DNA of 64,000 bases, from contig NZ_BDBQ01000001.1 in assembly GCF_001613065.1 (NCBI RefSeq), positions 248,001 through 312,000 on the forward strand, given 5' to 3'. Shown here in pieces: positions 7,979-16,965 of this stretch. Within the stretch, counting starts at the first letter, position 1. Every line of letters starts with the position of its first letter. The DNA is from Nocardia miyunensis NBRC 108239. Lineage in GTDB: Bacteria; Actinomycetota; Actinomycetes; Mycobacteriales; Mycobacteriaceae. The notes under the pieces are model-generated. The model searched no databases. It was given only the letters and a program-made list of their open reading frames with translations, and was not told where the DNA came from. Both the position numbers and the translations under genes were made by a program.

Positions 7979-9234
7979 GGATTCCCATCCCTGCGGGGTC
8001 GCCGATTTCCCGCCGCATCCTGATCCGTCTCGGCGCCGTTGTCCTGGTGGCGGTGCTGGCCGCCACCGGGTGGTACATCCATTCGATCCTGACTCGGATC
8101 GATGTCACCGCATATTTCACCAACACCGACGGCCTCTACGAGGGCGATGACGTCCTGCTCCTGGGGCTGAAGATCGGTCGCATCGACCACATCGTGCCGG
8201 ACGGCCGCCGGATGAAGGTCAGCTTCCACTACAACTCCTCGGTCGAGATCCCCCGCGGCGCCAAGGCCGTCATCCTGTCGCCCTCGCTGGTGTCCTCACG
8301 CGCCATCCAGCTGACCCCGGCCTACAGCGGCGGACCGCAGCTGGCCGACGGCGACACCATCGATATCAGCCGGACCGCCGTTCCGGTCGAATGGGACGAT
8401 TTCCGCAAGCAGCTCGAGCGGCTGACGCAGTCGCTCGGCCCGACCGGCGACCAGCCGGCCGGGCCGCTCGGGTCGTTCATCAACTCCGCGGCAGATGCGT
8501 TGAAGGGCAACGGAAATCGACTCAACGACACCATCACGAAGCTGTCCGACGCGATGAGCACGATCGCCGGCAGCCGCAACGATCTGTTCAGCACCGTCCG
8601 CAATCTGCAGGTATTCGTCAGTGCGCTGGCCGCCAGCGACCAGCAGATCGTCGAGATCAACGGGCATCTGGCCTCGGTTAGCCAGGTACTGGTCGATTCG
8701 GACACCCAACTGTCCACGGCCCTGTCCGATTTGGACGCGGTCACCGCCGATATCCAGCAATTCGTGGCCGACAACCGCGACCGGCTCCAGCATTCAGTCG
8801 ATCAGCTCGCCTCGGTCACCACGATGCTGAACGACAACAAAGCGACCGTCGAACAGATCCTGCACGTCGCGCCGAACGCCTTCGCCAACTTCTACAACAT
8901 CTACCAGCCGGCGCAGGGCGCGCTGACCGGCGCGCTCGCCGTCCCCAACATGGCGAATCCGGTCCAATTCATCTGCGGCGCAATCCAGGCCGCCAGCCAA
9001 CTCGGCGCAGCCGCGGCCGCGAACTTGTGCGTGCAGTACCTGGGACCGGTGCTGAACAGCATCAAATTCAACTACCCGCCGGTCGGTGTCAATCCGGTGA
9101 TCGGCGTCCAGGCACGACGCGACCAGGTCGACTTCAGCGAGCCATTCCTCAACCCCTATCCCGGGGGCGCCGGTGCAACGGTCGCAGCGGACAGCGGCCT
9201 GCCCGGGTTGTTCGGCCGGACAGGACAGCGATGA
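7975..9234 (+). CDS. mceD: Mce family protein MceD
   Basis: 419 residues. An N-terminal transmembrane segment lies at about 18-37. The MCE domain carries NTDGLYEGDDVLLLGLKIGR and SPSLVSSRAIQLTPAYSGG, the latter typical of MceD. A helical region with NRDRLQHSVDQLASVTTMLN follows, and the C-terminal segment has FICGAIQAASQLGAAAAANLC and YPPVGVNPVIGV, conserved in MceD proteins. It occupies the fourth position of the importer ring. It overlaps mceC by 4 bp and mceE by 4 bp, so the six mce genes are tightly coupled. Nothing in the sequence is unusual. Confidence 0.92.
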   Translation: MRIPIPAGSPISRRILIRLGAVVLVAVLAATGWYIHSILTRIDVTAYFTNTDGLYEGDDVLLLGLKIGRIDHIVPDGRRMKVSFHYNSSVEIPRGAKAVILSPSLVSSRAIQLTPAYSGGPQLADGDTIDISRTAVPVEWDDFRKQLERLTQSLGPTGDQPAGPLGSFINSAADALKGNGNRLNDTITKLSDAMSTIAGSRNDLFSTVRNLQVFVSALAASDQQIVEINGHLASVSQVLVDSDTQLSTALSDLDAVTADIQQFVADNRDRLQHSVDQLASVTTMLNDNKATVEQILHVAPNAFANFYNIYQPAQGALTGALAVPNMANPVQFICGAIQAASQLGAAAAANLCVQYLGPVLNSIKFNYPPVGVNPVIGVQARRDQVDFSEPFLNPYPGGAGATVAADSGLPGLFGRTGQR

Positions 9235-10379
9235 CCACTTATCGGAAATTCCGGCGTCCACGTCGCGCACCCGTCACGGCATGCTGTGCGGTGGCGCTAC
9301 TGCTGATCAGCGGTTGCGGACAGTGGCGCGGCCCCAACTCACTACCGCTACCCGGCGCGGAAGGACACGGCGCCGGCTCCTGTCACATACAGATCCAGAT
9401 GCCGAATGTCACTGCGATAGAAGAGAATTCGCGGGTCCGGGTGGCCGATGTGAATGTGGGCTCGATAACCCGGATCCAGCGTCAGGGCTGGCACGCACTG
9501 GTCACGGTAAGCATCGATCGTGGCGTCGTGCTCCCCGCCAATGTGACCGCGGCGATCGGGCAGACCAGCCTGCTCGGCAGCCAGCACATCGAACTGGCCC
9601 CGCCGACCGGGGTGCCGGCAACCGGGCAGCTACACGACGGTGACGTCATACCGCTCGAGCGTGCCGGCCAGTATCCGACCACAGAACAGACCCTCGCCAC
9701 GGTGTCGATGGTGCTCAACGGCGGGGGCCTGGGCCAACTGCAGCAGATCGACAAGGAACTGAACGCCGCGCTGACCGGCCACGAAGCGAGCCTTCGCAAC
9801 CTGCTCGACCAGTTGAACACCTTCACCGATCGCCTGCAGCGGCAGAGCGGCGACATCGTCGCAGCGATGGCCGGGTTGAACCATCTGGCCGATACCGTGA
9901 ACCGCCAGAACGATGTCCTCGCGAATGCGTTGCGGGCCATACCGCCGGCATTGCAGGTACTCGACCAGCAGCGCGACAACCTCATCACGGCGACCACCGC
10001 GGTCGGCGACTTCGCCGATACCGCCGGCAATATCGTCACCAGCAGCCGCGACGACATCATCGCCAACCTGCGCAACCTGCAACCCGCCCTGACCGGCCTG
10101 GCCGACGCGGGCCAAGACCTGACCCGATCGCTCGGCTTCTACACCACGCTTCCGTGGCCGGAGATCAGCATGCCGAAATGGGTCCGTGGCGACTACGCGA
10201 ATCTCAGCGCCACCATCGACCTCACCCTCGGCCGCCTCGACAACTCCATGATGCAGGGCACGCCGTGGGAAGGGCAGCTCACCGCCCTGGAAACGACGCT
10301 GGGACGCACGCAGAGCCGCCAGCCCGGGCTGGGCACCCCCAACCCGTTGACCGGACCTGTATCGGGGGGTCACCGATGA
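9231..10379 (+). CDS. mceE: Mce family lipoprotein MceE (LprK-like)
   Basis: 382 residues from ATG 9231, which overlaps the mceD stop (ATGA); the open frame extends upstream but only as out-of-frame mceD. The N-terminus is a lipoprotein signal: basic KFRRPRRAP, hydrophobic core, lipobox LISGC with the acylated cysteine at residue 29. The MCE domain has IEENSRVRVADVNVGSITRI and SLLGSQHIELAPP. The C-terminal helices include LPWPEISMPKWVRGDYANLS, a conserved MceE feature. Lipid anchoring replaces the transmembrane helix used by the other five Mce subunits. It is followed directly by mceF with a 4-bp overlap. Confidence 0.93.
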   Translation: MTTYRKFRRPRRAPVTACCAVALLLISGCGQWRGPNSLPLPGAEGHGAGSCHIQIQMPNVTAIEENSRVRVADVNVGSITRIQRQGWHALVTVSIDRGVVLPANVTAAIGQTSLLGSQHIELAPPTGVPATGQLHDGDVIPLERAGQYPTTEQTLATVSMVLNGGGLGQLQQIDKELNAALTGHEASLRNLLDQLNTFTDRLQRQSGDIVAAMAGLNHLADTVNRQNDVLANALRAIPPALQVLDQQRDNLITATTAVGDFADTAGNIVTSSRDDIIANLRNLQPALTGLADAGQDLTRSLGFYTTLPWPEISMPKWVRGDYANLSATIDLTLGRLDNSMMQGTPWEGQLTALETTLGRTQSRQPGLGTPNPLTGPVSGGHR

Positions 10380-11815
10380 AGCTGACCACGTTCGTCCGTA
10401 CCCAGCTGATCATCTTCACGGTGCTCACGGTCATCTCGCTGACGGTCATGAGCGTCCAGTTCATGCAGATCCCGGCGCTGCTCGGCGTCGGCCGATATCA
10501 GGTGAAGGTGGAGCTGACCTACAACGCCAATCTCTACAAAACGGCGAACGTCACCTACCGCGGGGAGACCGTCGGCCGGGTGGTCGACCTGCAACCCGAT
10601 CATAACGGCGTCACTGCGACCCTCAGTATGTTCAGCCGCATCAAGATTCCCGCCGACCTGGACGCGGCCGTGCACAGCCGATCCGCAATCGGCGAGCAGT
10701 ACATCGATCTCACACCACGCACCGACGCGGCGCCATATCTGCGCGACGGCGATGTCATCCCCGTCGACCGGACCTCGGTGCCGCAGGACATCGGACCGCT
10801 GCTCGACACGGTCAACCGTAGTCTCGACGCCCTGCCGCAGGGCAATCTGCAGACCCTCATCGACGAGAGCTACAACGCCTTCCACGGCACGGGTCCCTCG
10901 CTGGCCCGCCTGCTCGACGCGTCGCACGCACTTGTCGGCGCCACCCACGACAATCTGCCCGCGATCACTTCGCTGCTGACCGATTCCGAGCCGGTACTCG
11001 ACGCCGTGCAGGCCAGCGACCCCACGATCCGGTCGTGGGCACACAACGTCGCCTCGCTGACAGGGCAGCTCTCCGCCGATGACAAGCAGGTGCGCGATTT
11101 GCTGGTATCCGGCCGCGCCGCCGCCGACCAGGCCACAGCGCTGTTCCAGCAATTGCGCCCGACAACGCCGATCCTGCTGGCGAACCTGGTCAGCCTCGGC
11201 CAGGTGGCGGTCACCTACAACCCGTCGCTCGAGCAGGTACTGGTGCTGCTGCCGCAGGCCGCGAGCGCGATGGACGTCGTCACCTATCCGAATCGGAAAT
11301 CCACCCACGCCGGGTATCTGTCGTTCAACCTCAACCTGAACCTGCCCGAACCCTGCACGGTCGGCTACCTGCCCGCCACGCAGCGCCGCGACGGCAGTGC
11401 GCAGGACGCCCCGACCCGGCCCGCTCAACCGCTCTATTGTGCACTGCCGCAGTCCGCCCGAGATGTGGTCCGCGGCGCGCGCAACTACCCGTGCATGGGT
11501 CATCCAGGCAAACGGGCTCCGACCGCGCAGATGTGCGACAGCGATGAAAACTATCGGCCGCAGGGCACCAACCCCTGGATCGGCGAGAGCCGGCCATATC
11601 TCGACAACCCGCAGTATCGGCCGAGCGCGTACCGCGAGGTCGGACCATCGCCGGACGAGGCGAAGCCATCGGTCGCCGTTGCCCGATACAACCCTGGCGA
11701 CGGCTCCTACGTGGGCCCCGATGGGCGCAGCTACACCCTGGAAAATGTCGCGCCGGCGGCCGCGGCAACACGGAAGGAGTCGTCATGGCAGATGATGCTG
11801 ACACCCACCCGGTGA
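10376..11815 (+). CDS. mceF: Mce family protein MceF
   Basis: 479 residues from ATG 10376 (ATGA overlap with mceE). The membrane anchor is at about 10-30. The MCE domain contains YKTANVTYRGETVGRVVDLQ and GEQYIDLTPR. After the helical section, the C-terminal domain is rich in Pro, Tyr and Cys (LPEPCTVGYLP, LYCALPQ, ARNYPCMGHPGKRAPTAQMC) and ends in a region like GDGSYVGPDGRSYTLENVAP; both are standard for MceF. As the last Mce subunit it completes the hexamer. Its 3' end overlaps the next gene by 31 bp, where the ribosome can reinitiate at 11785. Confidence 0.92.
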   Translation: MKLTTFVRTQLIIFTVLTVISLTVMSVQFMQIPALLGVGRYQVKVELTYNANLYKTANVTYRGETVGRVVDLQPDHNGVTATLSMFSRIKIPADLDAAVHSRSAIGEQYIDLTPRTDAAPYLRDGDVIPVDRTSVPQDIGPLLDTVNRSLDALPQGNLQTLIDESYNAFHGTGPSLARLLDASHALVGATHDNLPAITSLLTDSEPVLDAVQASDPTIRSWAHNVASLTGQLSADDKQVRDLLVSGRAAADQATALFQQLRPTTPILLANLVSLGQVAVTYNPSLEQVLVLLPQAASAMDVVTYPNRKSTHAGYLSFNLNLNLPEPCTVGYLPATQRRDGSAQDAPTRPAQPLYCALPQSARDVVRGARNYPCMGHPGKRAPTAQMCDSDENYRPQGTNPWIGESRPYLDNPQYRPSAYREVGPSPDEAKPSVAVARYNPGDGSYVGPDGRSYTLENVAPAAAATRKESSWQMMLTPTR

Positions 11816-12519
11816 GCGCCGAGCGGGCCGACCTGGAGGCCGCCCGTGCCGAAGCACTCGCCGCACAGGAGGCCGCCCTCGCCGCGCTGGCCGCGGCCGA
11901 GGCGGCGAGGGCCAAGCTCGAACAACAGCTCACCCGCACCGCCGCCGGCGAGGTACCCGAATCCGCGGCCCGGACGGATCCACGAACCGAGCCGGATTCG
12001 ACACCGACACCGGACCCGAAGACCAGGAGGCGCAAGCGATATCTCGCCGCCGCGGCGCTGACGGCTGCGGTCACCGTCGCCGCCGCCGGAGCCAGCGTGT
12101 ATCTCACGGTGGCACACCGCAATTCGGTCCACGAGGCCGATACTCGACTGGCCTACGTGCAGGCCGCCCGGCAGGGGGTGGTCAATATCCTCAGCGTCGA
12201 CTTCAACTCCGCGCAGAACGACGTACAGCGCGTCCTCGACGATGCCACCGGGGGGTGGCGTGACGAATTCACGCCACAGGCACAGCCTTTCATCGACGTC
12301 GTGCAGAAGGCGAAGGTTGTGACCACCGCCGAGATCACCGCGGCCGGGCTGGAACACCTCAACGGCGACGGCACCGCACAGGTCCTCGTAGCCGCCCACT
12401 CGAAGGTGTCCAATTCCGCCGGTGCGAGCAATGAGCAACGGACCTTCCGGCTCCGGGTAACCGTCGCCCCCGACGCGGGACGACTGAAGATCGCAAAGAT
12501 GGAGTACGTGCCGTCATGA
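11785..12519 (+). CDS. Mce-associated membrane protein (Mas-type)
   Basis: 244 residues. Residues 12-50 are an alanine/glutamate-rich, very probably coiled-coil segment. A Pro/Thr linker, a basic patch (RRRKR, 81-85) and one transmembrane helix (about 86-109) follow. The periplasmic domain of about 130 residues (RQGVVNILSVDFNSAQNDVQ, MEYVPS end) is the Mas/MAM fold seen next to mce genes; it resembles the VirB8-like domain of such proteins and is thought to stabilise the transporter. It starts inside mceF, and its last 4 bp overlap the next gene, so it belongs to the operon. The role is inferred from family and context. Confidence 0.85.
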   Translation: MADDADTHPVSAERADLEAARAEALAAQEAALAALAAAEAARAKLEQQLTRTAAGEVPESAARTDPRTEPDSTPTPDPKTRRRKRYLAAAALTAAVTVAAAGASVYLTVAHRNSVHEADTRLAYVQAARQGVVNILSVDFNSAQNDVQRVLDDATGGWRDEFTPQAQPFIDVVQKAKVVTTAEITAAGLEHLNGDGTAQVLVAAHSKVSNSAGASNEQRTFRLRVTVAPDAGRLKIAKMEYVPS

Positions 12520-13565
12520 CCACTCAGGTGAGCGATACGACAGCGACCACACCGGAAACCGATCCGGGTCTCGACACCGCGACCATCGAGAGCACAGACA
12601 TCACAGGTGACGCGGATGCGGCCGAGCCCCCCGTCGGCGCCGGCACCCCGGGTTCCGAGTTCGCGAGCTGGCGGGCACGGGCGCTGGCCTTCGCGACCGA
12701 CACCGCCTGTCCGGCCGCTGTCATCGCGGTGGCGCTGCTGACCGCGACCGTCGCCGCGTCCGATGCCTGGGTGCAGGTGCCCGCCGTCGTCGTCGCGGCG
12801 GCGGTTGCGGCCGCGACGATCTGGAATATCGGATACCGGCAGGGCAGAACCGGGCGCACGATCGGCAAGACGCTGTTCGGCATCTGCACCGAACGGACGC
12901 CCGGTGCCGGGCCGCTGGGTGTCGTCCGTGCACTGTTCCGGGAGACCGCCCACGTCGTGGACACCGTCCCGCTGCTGGTCGGCTGGTTCTGGCCGCTGCG
13001 CGATGCCCGGTGCCAGACTTTCTCGGACAAGCTCGCCGATACGGTGGTGGTGGCCGCAGCGGTCTCCGATGCCGACCGGTCCCGTGCGCGCACAGTGGCG
13101 CTCGGCGGTTTCGCGCTGTTGGCGCTCGTGACCGTCGGCCTGGCCGCGACCCAGTACACCGGCGAATACTCGCGCGATAGCGCGACCGAACAGACTCGCG
13201 CCGACGCGGCACGGATCGCTGGCGACGATGCTGTCGCGATGCTGTCCTACAAGCCCGATACCGTCGAATCCGACCTCTCCGCCGCCGCGGGCAAGCTCAC
13301 CGGGGACTTCCTGCGCTACTACCAGGACTACACGACGAAAGTGGTCATTCCGGCCGCCAAGGAGAAGAAGGTCGACACCCGGGCTCGTGTGACCGGATCA
13401 GCGGTCCTGTCCGCTGACGATCGGCACGCCACCGTACTGGTGTTCATTGATCAGACGACGACGACCGCGGACGATCCGCAGCCAGCGGCGATGTCCAGCA
13501 CGGTGCGCGTCGATCTAGTCGAGATCGGGCACGACTGGCGGGTCTCCCAGTTCGAACCCATATAA
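12516..13565 (+). CDS. RDD-domain / Mce-associated fusion membrane protein
   Basis: 349 residues in three parts. Residues 1-47 are acidic and low-complexity. Residues 48-185 are an RDD domain: the R-A-L-A-F-A-T-D element (R55, D62), helices around 65-80 and 88-104, the loop GRTGRTIGKTLFGICTER, and the closing QTFSDKLADTVVVA. A further helix (195-212) leads to a periplasmic Mas-type domain of about 135 residues ending WRVSQFEPI. RDD proteins are membrane proteins of uncertain, possibly transport-related, function. Having the RDD and Mas modules in one chain, as the last gene of the operon, suggests a mce accessory subunit. It starts by ATGA overlap. Confidence 0.85.
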   Translation: MTTQVSDTTATTPETDPGLDTATIESTDITGDADAAEPPVGAGTPGSEFASWRARALAFATDTACPAAVIAVALLTATVAASDAWVQVPAVVVAAAVAAATIWNIGYRQGRTGRTIGKTLFGICTERTPGAGPLGVVRALFRETAHVVDTVPLLVGWFWPLRDARCQTFSDKLADTVVVAAAVSDADRSRARTVALGGFALLALVTVGLAATQYTGEYSRDSATEQTRADAARIAGDDAVAMLSYKPDTVESDLSAAAGKLTGDFLRYYQDYTTKVVIPAAKEKKVDTRARVTGSAVLSADDRHATVLVFIDQTTTTADDPQPAAMSSTVRVDLVEIGHDWRVSQFEPI

Positions 13566-13996
13566 ACCCACCGAGATCCGATGATGCCGCCGGACCCGAA
13601 CCACTGAATCTCGACCGCGGAGATCCCGCAAAGATGAGGGTGGGGTACCGCTCGGCCGGTTGCCGGTTGAGTACAGGGCCGCGAACGCGCGATGGCCGAG
13701 GCGGCGGCACTCGAATTTGACATACATTGTCAGATCGACCCTATGGATCGCTACGGCCAACCGACGGAGCAGACCGGTCGGCGACCATTCACACGCAGCA
13801 TCTCGCGAATTCCGCGGAAGCAGCAGCCCGGCGCAAATATAGACAAGGTGTCAGATCATCGTCTAATGTGTCGTGGCAGAGACCCCAGGAACACACCATT
13901 TGGTCATCGTGCCGGACGCGCCCGCTCCGACACCGGTTCGCCCGGCCGGGCTCGCGTCGACGATGCCGCACCGAACATTGCCGATCGGAATACACG
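13566..13996. other. 431-bp intergenic region with a GTCA dyad
   Basis: There is no convincing gene here; the open frames that cross it lack coding character. It holds a near-palindrome TGACATACATTGTCA at 13718-13732, related to the YTGAC-N6-GTCAA dyads elsewhere but with a 7-base spacer. It also holds GACAAGGTGTC at 13842-13852. I see no clear terminator hairpin after the mce operon. The synthetase start at 13997 has only weak Shine-Dalgarno complementarity upstream. Confidence 0.5.
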
Positions 13997-15505
13997 ATGA
14001 CGATCTCCCTTCTACTCGACATGGCGGTTGGCGCGAACCCCGACCGCGTGGCCCTCACCGCGGGTGAGCGATCCCTGACCTACCAGCAGTTCAGCGACCT
14101 GGTCCAGGGCGTCGGCACGGCGCTGCGCCGATCCGGCGCCGAACACCTCGTCTATTTGGGCGGCTCCGGTATCGAGCTTCCCGCACTCCTGTGGGGCGCG
14201 GCCCACGCCGGAATCCCGTTCGTACCGGTCAACTACCGGCTCGACACCACCCGACTGGTCCGGCTCATCGAGCGAGTCGACAACGCGCTCGTCATCGCAG
14301 CACCCCGCTACGCCGAATCGGTTGCCCACGCCGACGCCACCGTCGAAACCACGGACACATTCTTCGCGCGGGCGGGGGCCGGGGCGCTGCCCATCGCCGA
14401 TGTCGATCCCGAGAGTCCGGCGGTCATCCTTTTCACCAGCGGAACCACCTCGGAGCCCAAGGCGGTCGTGCTGCGGCACAGCAATCTGCTGAGCTATGTC
14501 ATGGGCACCGTCGAATTCGGCTCGGCGGATCCCGCGGACGCGACGCTGGTGAGCGTGCCGCCGTATCACATCGCCGGAATCGGGACGATCCTGACGAACT
14601 TCTATGCGGGCCGTCGGATCGTGTATCTACCCGATTTCGACGCGCACGAATGGTTGCGCCTGGTCCGCGACGAGGCCGTCACCTCCGCCATGGTGGTGCC
14701 CACCATGCTCGACCGGATCGTGTCTGCGGCGGGTACAACGGTCACCGACGCACCGACACTGCGGTCGCTGTCCTACGGCGGCGCTCGCATGCCGCGCCCG
14801 ACGCTGGAGGCGGCGCTGCGCGCGTTCCCCGGCACCGGATTCGTCAACGCCTACGGTCTGACCGAGACCAGCTCCACCATTGCCCTGCTCGGCCCCGAGG
14901 ATCACCGGGCCGCGCTGGACAGCGACGATCCGACCGTCCGGGCCCGGCTCGGCTCCATCGGGCGTCCGGTGCCGGACATCGAAATTCTCATCCGCGACGC
15001 CGACGGGCAGCCGGTCGGCGTCGGCGAACAGGGCGAACTGTGGGTTCGCGGGCCGCAGGTCTCCGGCGAATACATGGGCTTGGGATCGGTGCTCGACGCC
15101 GAGGGCTGGTTCCCCACCCGCGACCTGGCATATCAGGACGCCGACGGTTTCCTGTTCATCGTCGGCCGCAACGACGACACGATCATCCGCGGCGGCGAGA
15201 ACATCGCACCTGCCGAAATCGAGGACGTCCTCATCGACCATCCGACGGTGCGGTCGGTCGCGGTGGTTGGAGTTCCCGACGAACATTGGGGGCAGGCGAT
15301 TCTCGCCGCCGTGGTGCCCGAAGGCGATGATCTGCCGGATCCCGAGCAGCTGTTCGAATTCGTGCGCTCCCGGCTGCGCTCCTCACGCACGCCGGACCAC
15401 CTCGTCTTTCGCACCGAACTGCCGGCCACCCCGACCGGAAAGATCCTGCGCAAGGACATCGTCGCCGATTATCTCGCGAACGCGACCACCGATTCGGTCC
15501 GCTGA
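13997..15505 (+). CDS. Acyl-CoA synthetase (AMP-binding, class I)
   Basis: 502 residues from ATG 13997; the frame is open further upstream but without coding character. It adenylates a carboxylic acid with ATP and transfers it to CoA. Visible motifs: A3 phosphate loop LFTSGTTSEPKA (145-156), A5 YGLTETSS, A8 RNDDTIIRGGENIAPAEIED, and the C-terminal lysine motif PTGKILRKD. Length and layout fit medium/long-chain or aromatic-acid synthetases (FadD-like); the substrate cannot be read. It is the first gene of a four-gene unit with the small protein, racemase and hydratase, which suggests activation of a methyl-branched acid. The small-protein gene starts 25 bp downstream. Confidence 0.88.
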   Translation: MTISLLLDMAVGANPDRVALTAGERSLTYQQFSDLVQGVGTALRRSGAEHLVYLGGSGIELPALLWGAAHAGIPFVPVNYRLDTTRLVRLIERVDNALVIAAPRYAESVAHADATVETTDTFFARAGAGALPIADVDPESPAVILFTSGTTSEPKAVVLRHSNLLSYVMGTVEFGSADPADATLVSVPPYHIAGIGTILTNFYAGRRIVYLPDFDAHEWLRLVRDEAVTSAMVVPTMLDRIVSAAGTTVTDAPTLRSLSYGGARMPRPTLEAALRAFPGTGFVNAYGLTETSSTIALLGPEDHRAALDSDDPTVRARLGSIGRPVPDIEILIRDADGQPVGVGEQGELWVRGPQVSGEYMGLGSVLDAEGWFPTRDLAYQDADGFLFIVGRNDDTIIRGGENIAPAEIEDVLIDHPTVRSVAVVGVPDEHWGQAILAAVVPEGDDLPDPEQLFEFVRSRLRSSRTPDHLVFRTELPATPTGKILRKDIVADYLANATTDSVR

Positions 15506-15530
15506 TTCGCACCCCCGGAAAGGAGTAACA

Positions 15531-15836
15531 ATGGTGAAATCCGGAACCCGGTTACGGAGTCAGGTCTGCAGCACGGAAGTGATCGTGGTGCGGGCCGGCG
15601 ACGACACCGCGGAATTGCGCTGCGGCGGATTCCCGATGGTCGACCTGGACCGGCCCCGGGAATCGGGGCCGAGCCTGTCCGAGGAATTCGCGGGTGGCAC
15701 TCTCATCGGCAAGCGTTATGTCGATGCGGACGGCACCATCGAGGTGCTGGTCACCAAGCCGGGCGCGGGCGCCCTGGGGCTCGGCGACGCCGCTCTGTCG
15801 GTCAAGACCGCGAAACCGCTACCAGCCAGTGACTGA
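15531..15836 (+). CDS. Conserved-looking 101-residue protein, function unknown
   Basis: A clear start (ATG 15531) sits behind GGAAAGGAG at good spacing. The protein is soluble and probably beta-rich, with [19 protein letters not shown] near the N-terminus, LRCGGFPMV in the middle and [20 protein letters not shown] towards the end. Only two cysteines occur (about residues 12 and 30), both in hydrophobic strand-like contexts; one pair is too few for a zinc or Fe-S site in a monomer. I recall similar small proteins beside synthetase genes in related actinobacteria but cannot assign a function. Its last 8 bp overlap the racemase GTG start, so the two are translationally coupled. Confidence 0.8.
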   Translation: MVKSGTRLRSQVCSTEVIVVRAGDDTAELRCGGFPMVDLDRPRESGPSLSEEFAGGTLIGKRYVDADGTIEVLVTKPGAGALGLGDAALSVKTAKPLPASD

Positions 15837-16926
15837 TGCGGAGCAGGCGTGCGGTGCCGGCCCGCTGGCCGGGGTGCGAGTCGTCGAGCTCGCGGGCATC
15901 GGTCCCGCACCGCATGCCGCGATGACACTTGCCGATCTGGGCGCGGACGTCGTATTGATCGAACGCCGAAATCCTGAGCGCACCGACCACAGGCCCGCCC
16001 AGCAGCGTGGGCGCACCCTGGTCGAGGCCGATCTGAAGAATCCGGCCGACCGCGAGCAGATCCTGTCCCTCCTCGAACGGGCCGACGTGCTGCTCGAGGG
16101 TTTCCGGCCCGGAGTCACCGAGCGTCTCGGGATCGGCCCTGAGGTGGCGCTCGACCGTAACCCACGACTGATCTACGGGCGCGTCACCGGCTGGGGACAG
16201 ACCGGTCCGCGCGCCCAGCAGGCCGGCCACGATCTCAACTACATCTCGATCACCGGGCTGCTGCACGCCGTGGGCCGGGCCGGTGAGCGGCCGGTGCCAC
16301 CGCTGAACCTGTTCGGCGATTTCGGGGGCGGCTCGATGTCCCTGGTCGTCGGCGTCCTCGCCGCACTGGTCGAGCGGCAACGCTCCGACCGGGGCCAGGT
16401 CATCGACGCCGCGATGGTGAACGGGGCTCCGGCCCTGGGGCACCTGCTGTGGTCGATGCGCGCATCCGGCCGCTGGTCCGACGAGCGGGGGGCCAATATC
16501 TTCGACGGTTCCGCACCGTTCTACGACACCTACGAATGTCGCGATGGCCGCTATGTCGCGGTGGCCGCGCTGGAGCCGAAGTTCTTTGCCGAACTGCTGC
16601 GCATTCTCGGCCTGGACCCGGAAACCCTTGGCCCGCAAAGAGATCCGGCCAGCTGGCCGCGCATGCGAAGAGCCTTCGCCGAGAAATTCGCCAGCCGCTC
16701 CCGAGACGACTGGGCGACGTTGTTCGACACCGCCGACGCGTGTGTGACGCCGGTACTGACGATGGCCGAAGCCCAGGACGACGAACATATGCGCGCCCGG
16801 GGCGTATTCATCGACGTCGACGGCATCGTACAACCGGCGCCCGCCCCGGTCTTTTCCCGGACTTCCCCGGCTGTCCCCTCGCCGCCACCGCACCGGCCGG
16901 TGGACATCGCAACAGTATGGAATTGA
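15829..16926 (+). CDS. Alpha-methylacyl-CoA racemase (CaiB/BaiF family III)
   Basis: 365 residues from GTG 15829, overlapping the preceding stop. It interconverts R and S epimers of 2-methyl-branched acyl-CoAs before beta-oxidation. The catalytic set known from the M. tuberculosis enzyme (His126, Asp156, Glu241) appears with a constant offset of eight: His134 in [12 protein letters not shown], Asp164 in [11 protein letters not shown], and Glu249 in AALEPKFF. The N-terminal [20 protein letters not shown] is also family-typical. This agreement separates it from simple CoA transferases of the same fold, such as the one at 18927-20138. Its place after a synthetase implies a methyl-branched side chain such as that of sterols or isoprenoids. 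Confidence 0.9.
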   Translation: MTDAEQACGAGPLAGVRVVELAGIGPAPHAAMTLADLGADVVLIERRNPERTDHRPAQQRGRTLVEADLKNPADREQILSLLERADVLLEGFRPGVTERLGIGPEVALDRNPRLIYGRVTGWGQTGPRAQQAGHDLNYISITGLLHAVGRAGERPVPPLNLFGDFGGGSMSLVVGVLAALVERQRSDRGQVIDAAMVNGAPALGHLLWSMRASGRWSDERGANIFDGSAPFYDTYECRDGRYVAVAALEPKFFAELLRILGLDPETLGPQRDPASWPRMRRAFAEKFASRSRDDWATLFDTADACVTPVLTMAEAQDDEHMRARGVFIDVDGIVQPAPAPVFSRTSPAVPSPPPHRPVDIATVWN

Positions 16927-16965
16927 ATCCGCCCGCACCAGCGGACCAGAAGACAGGGATCCCAC

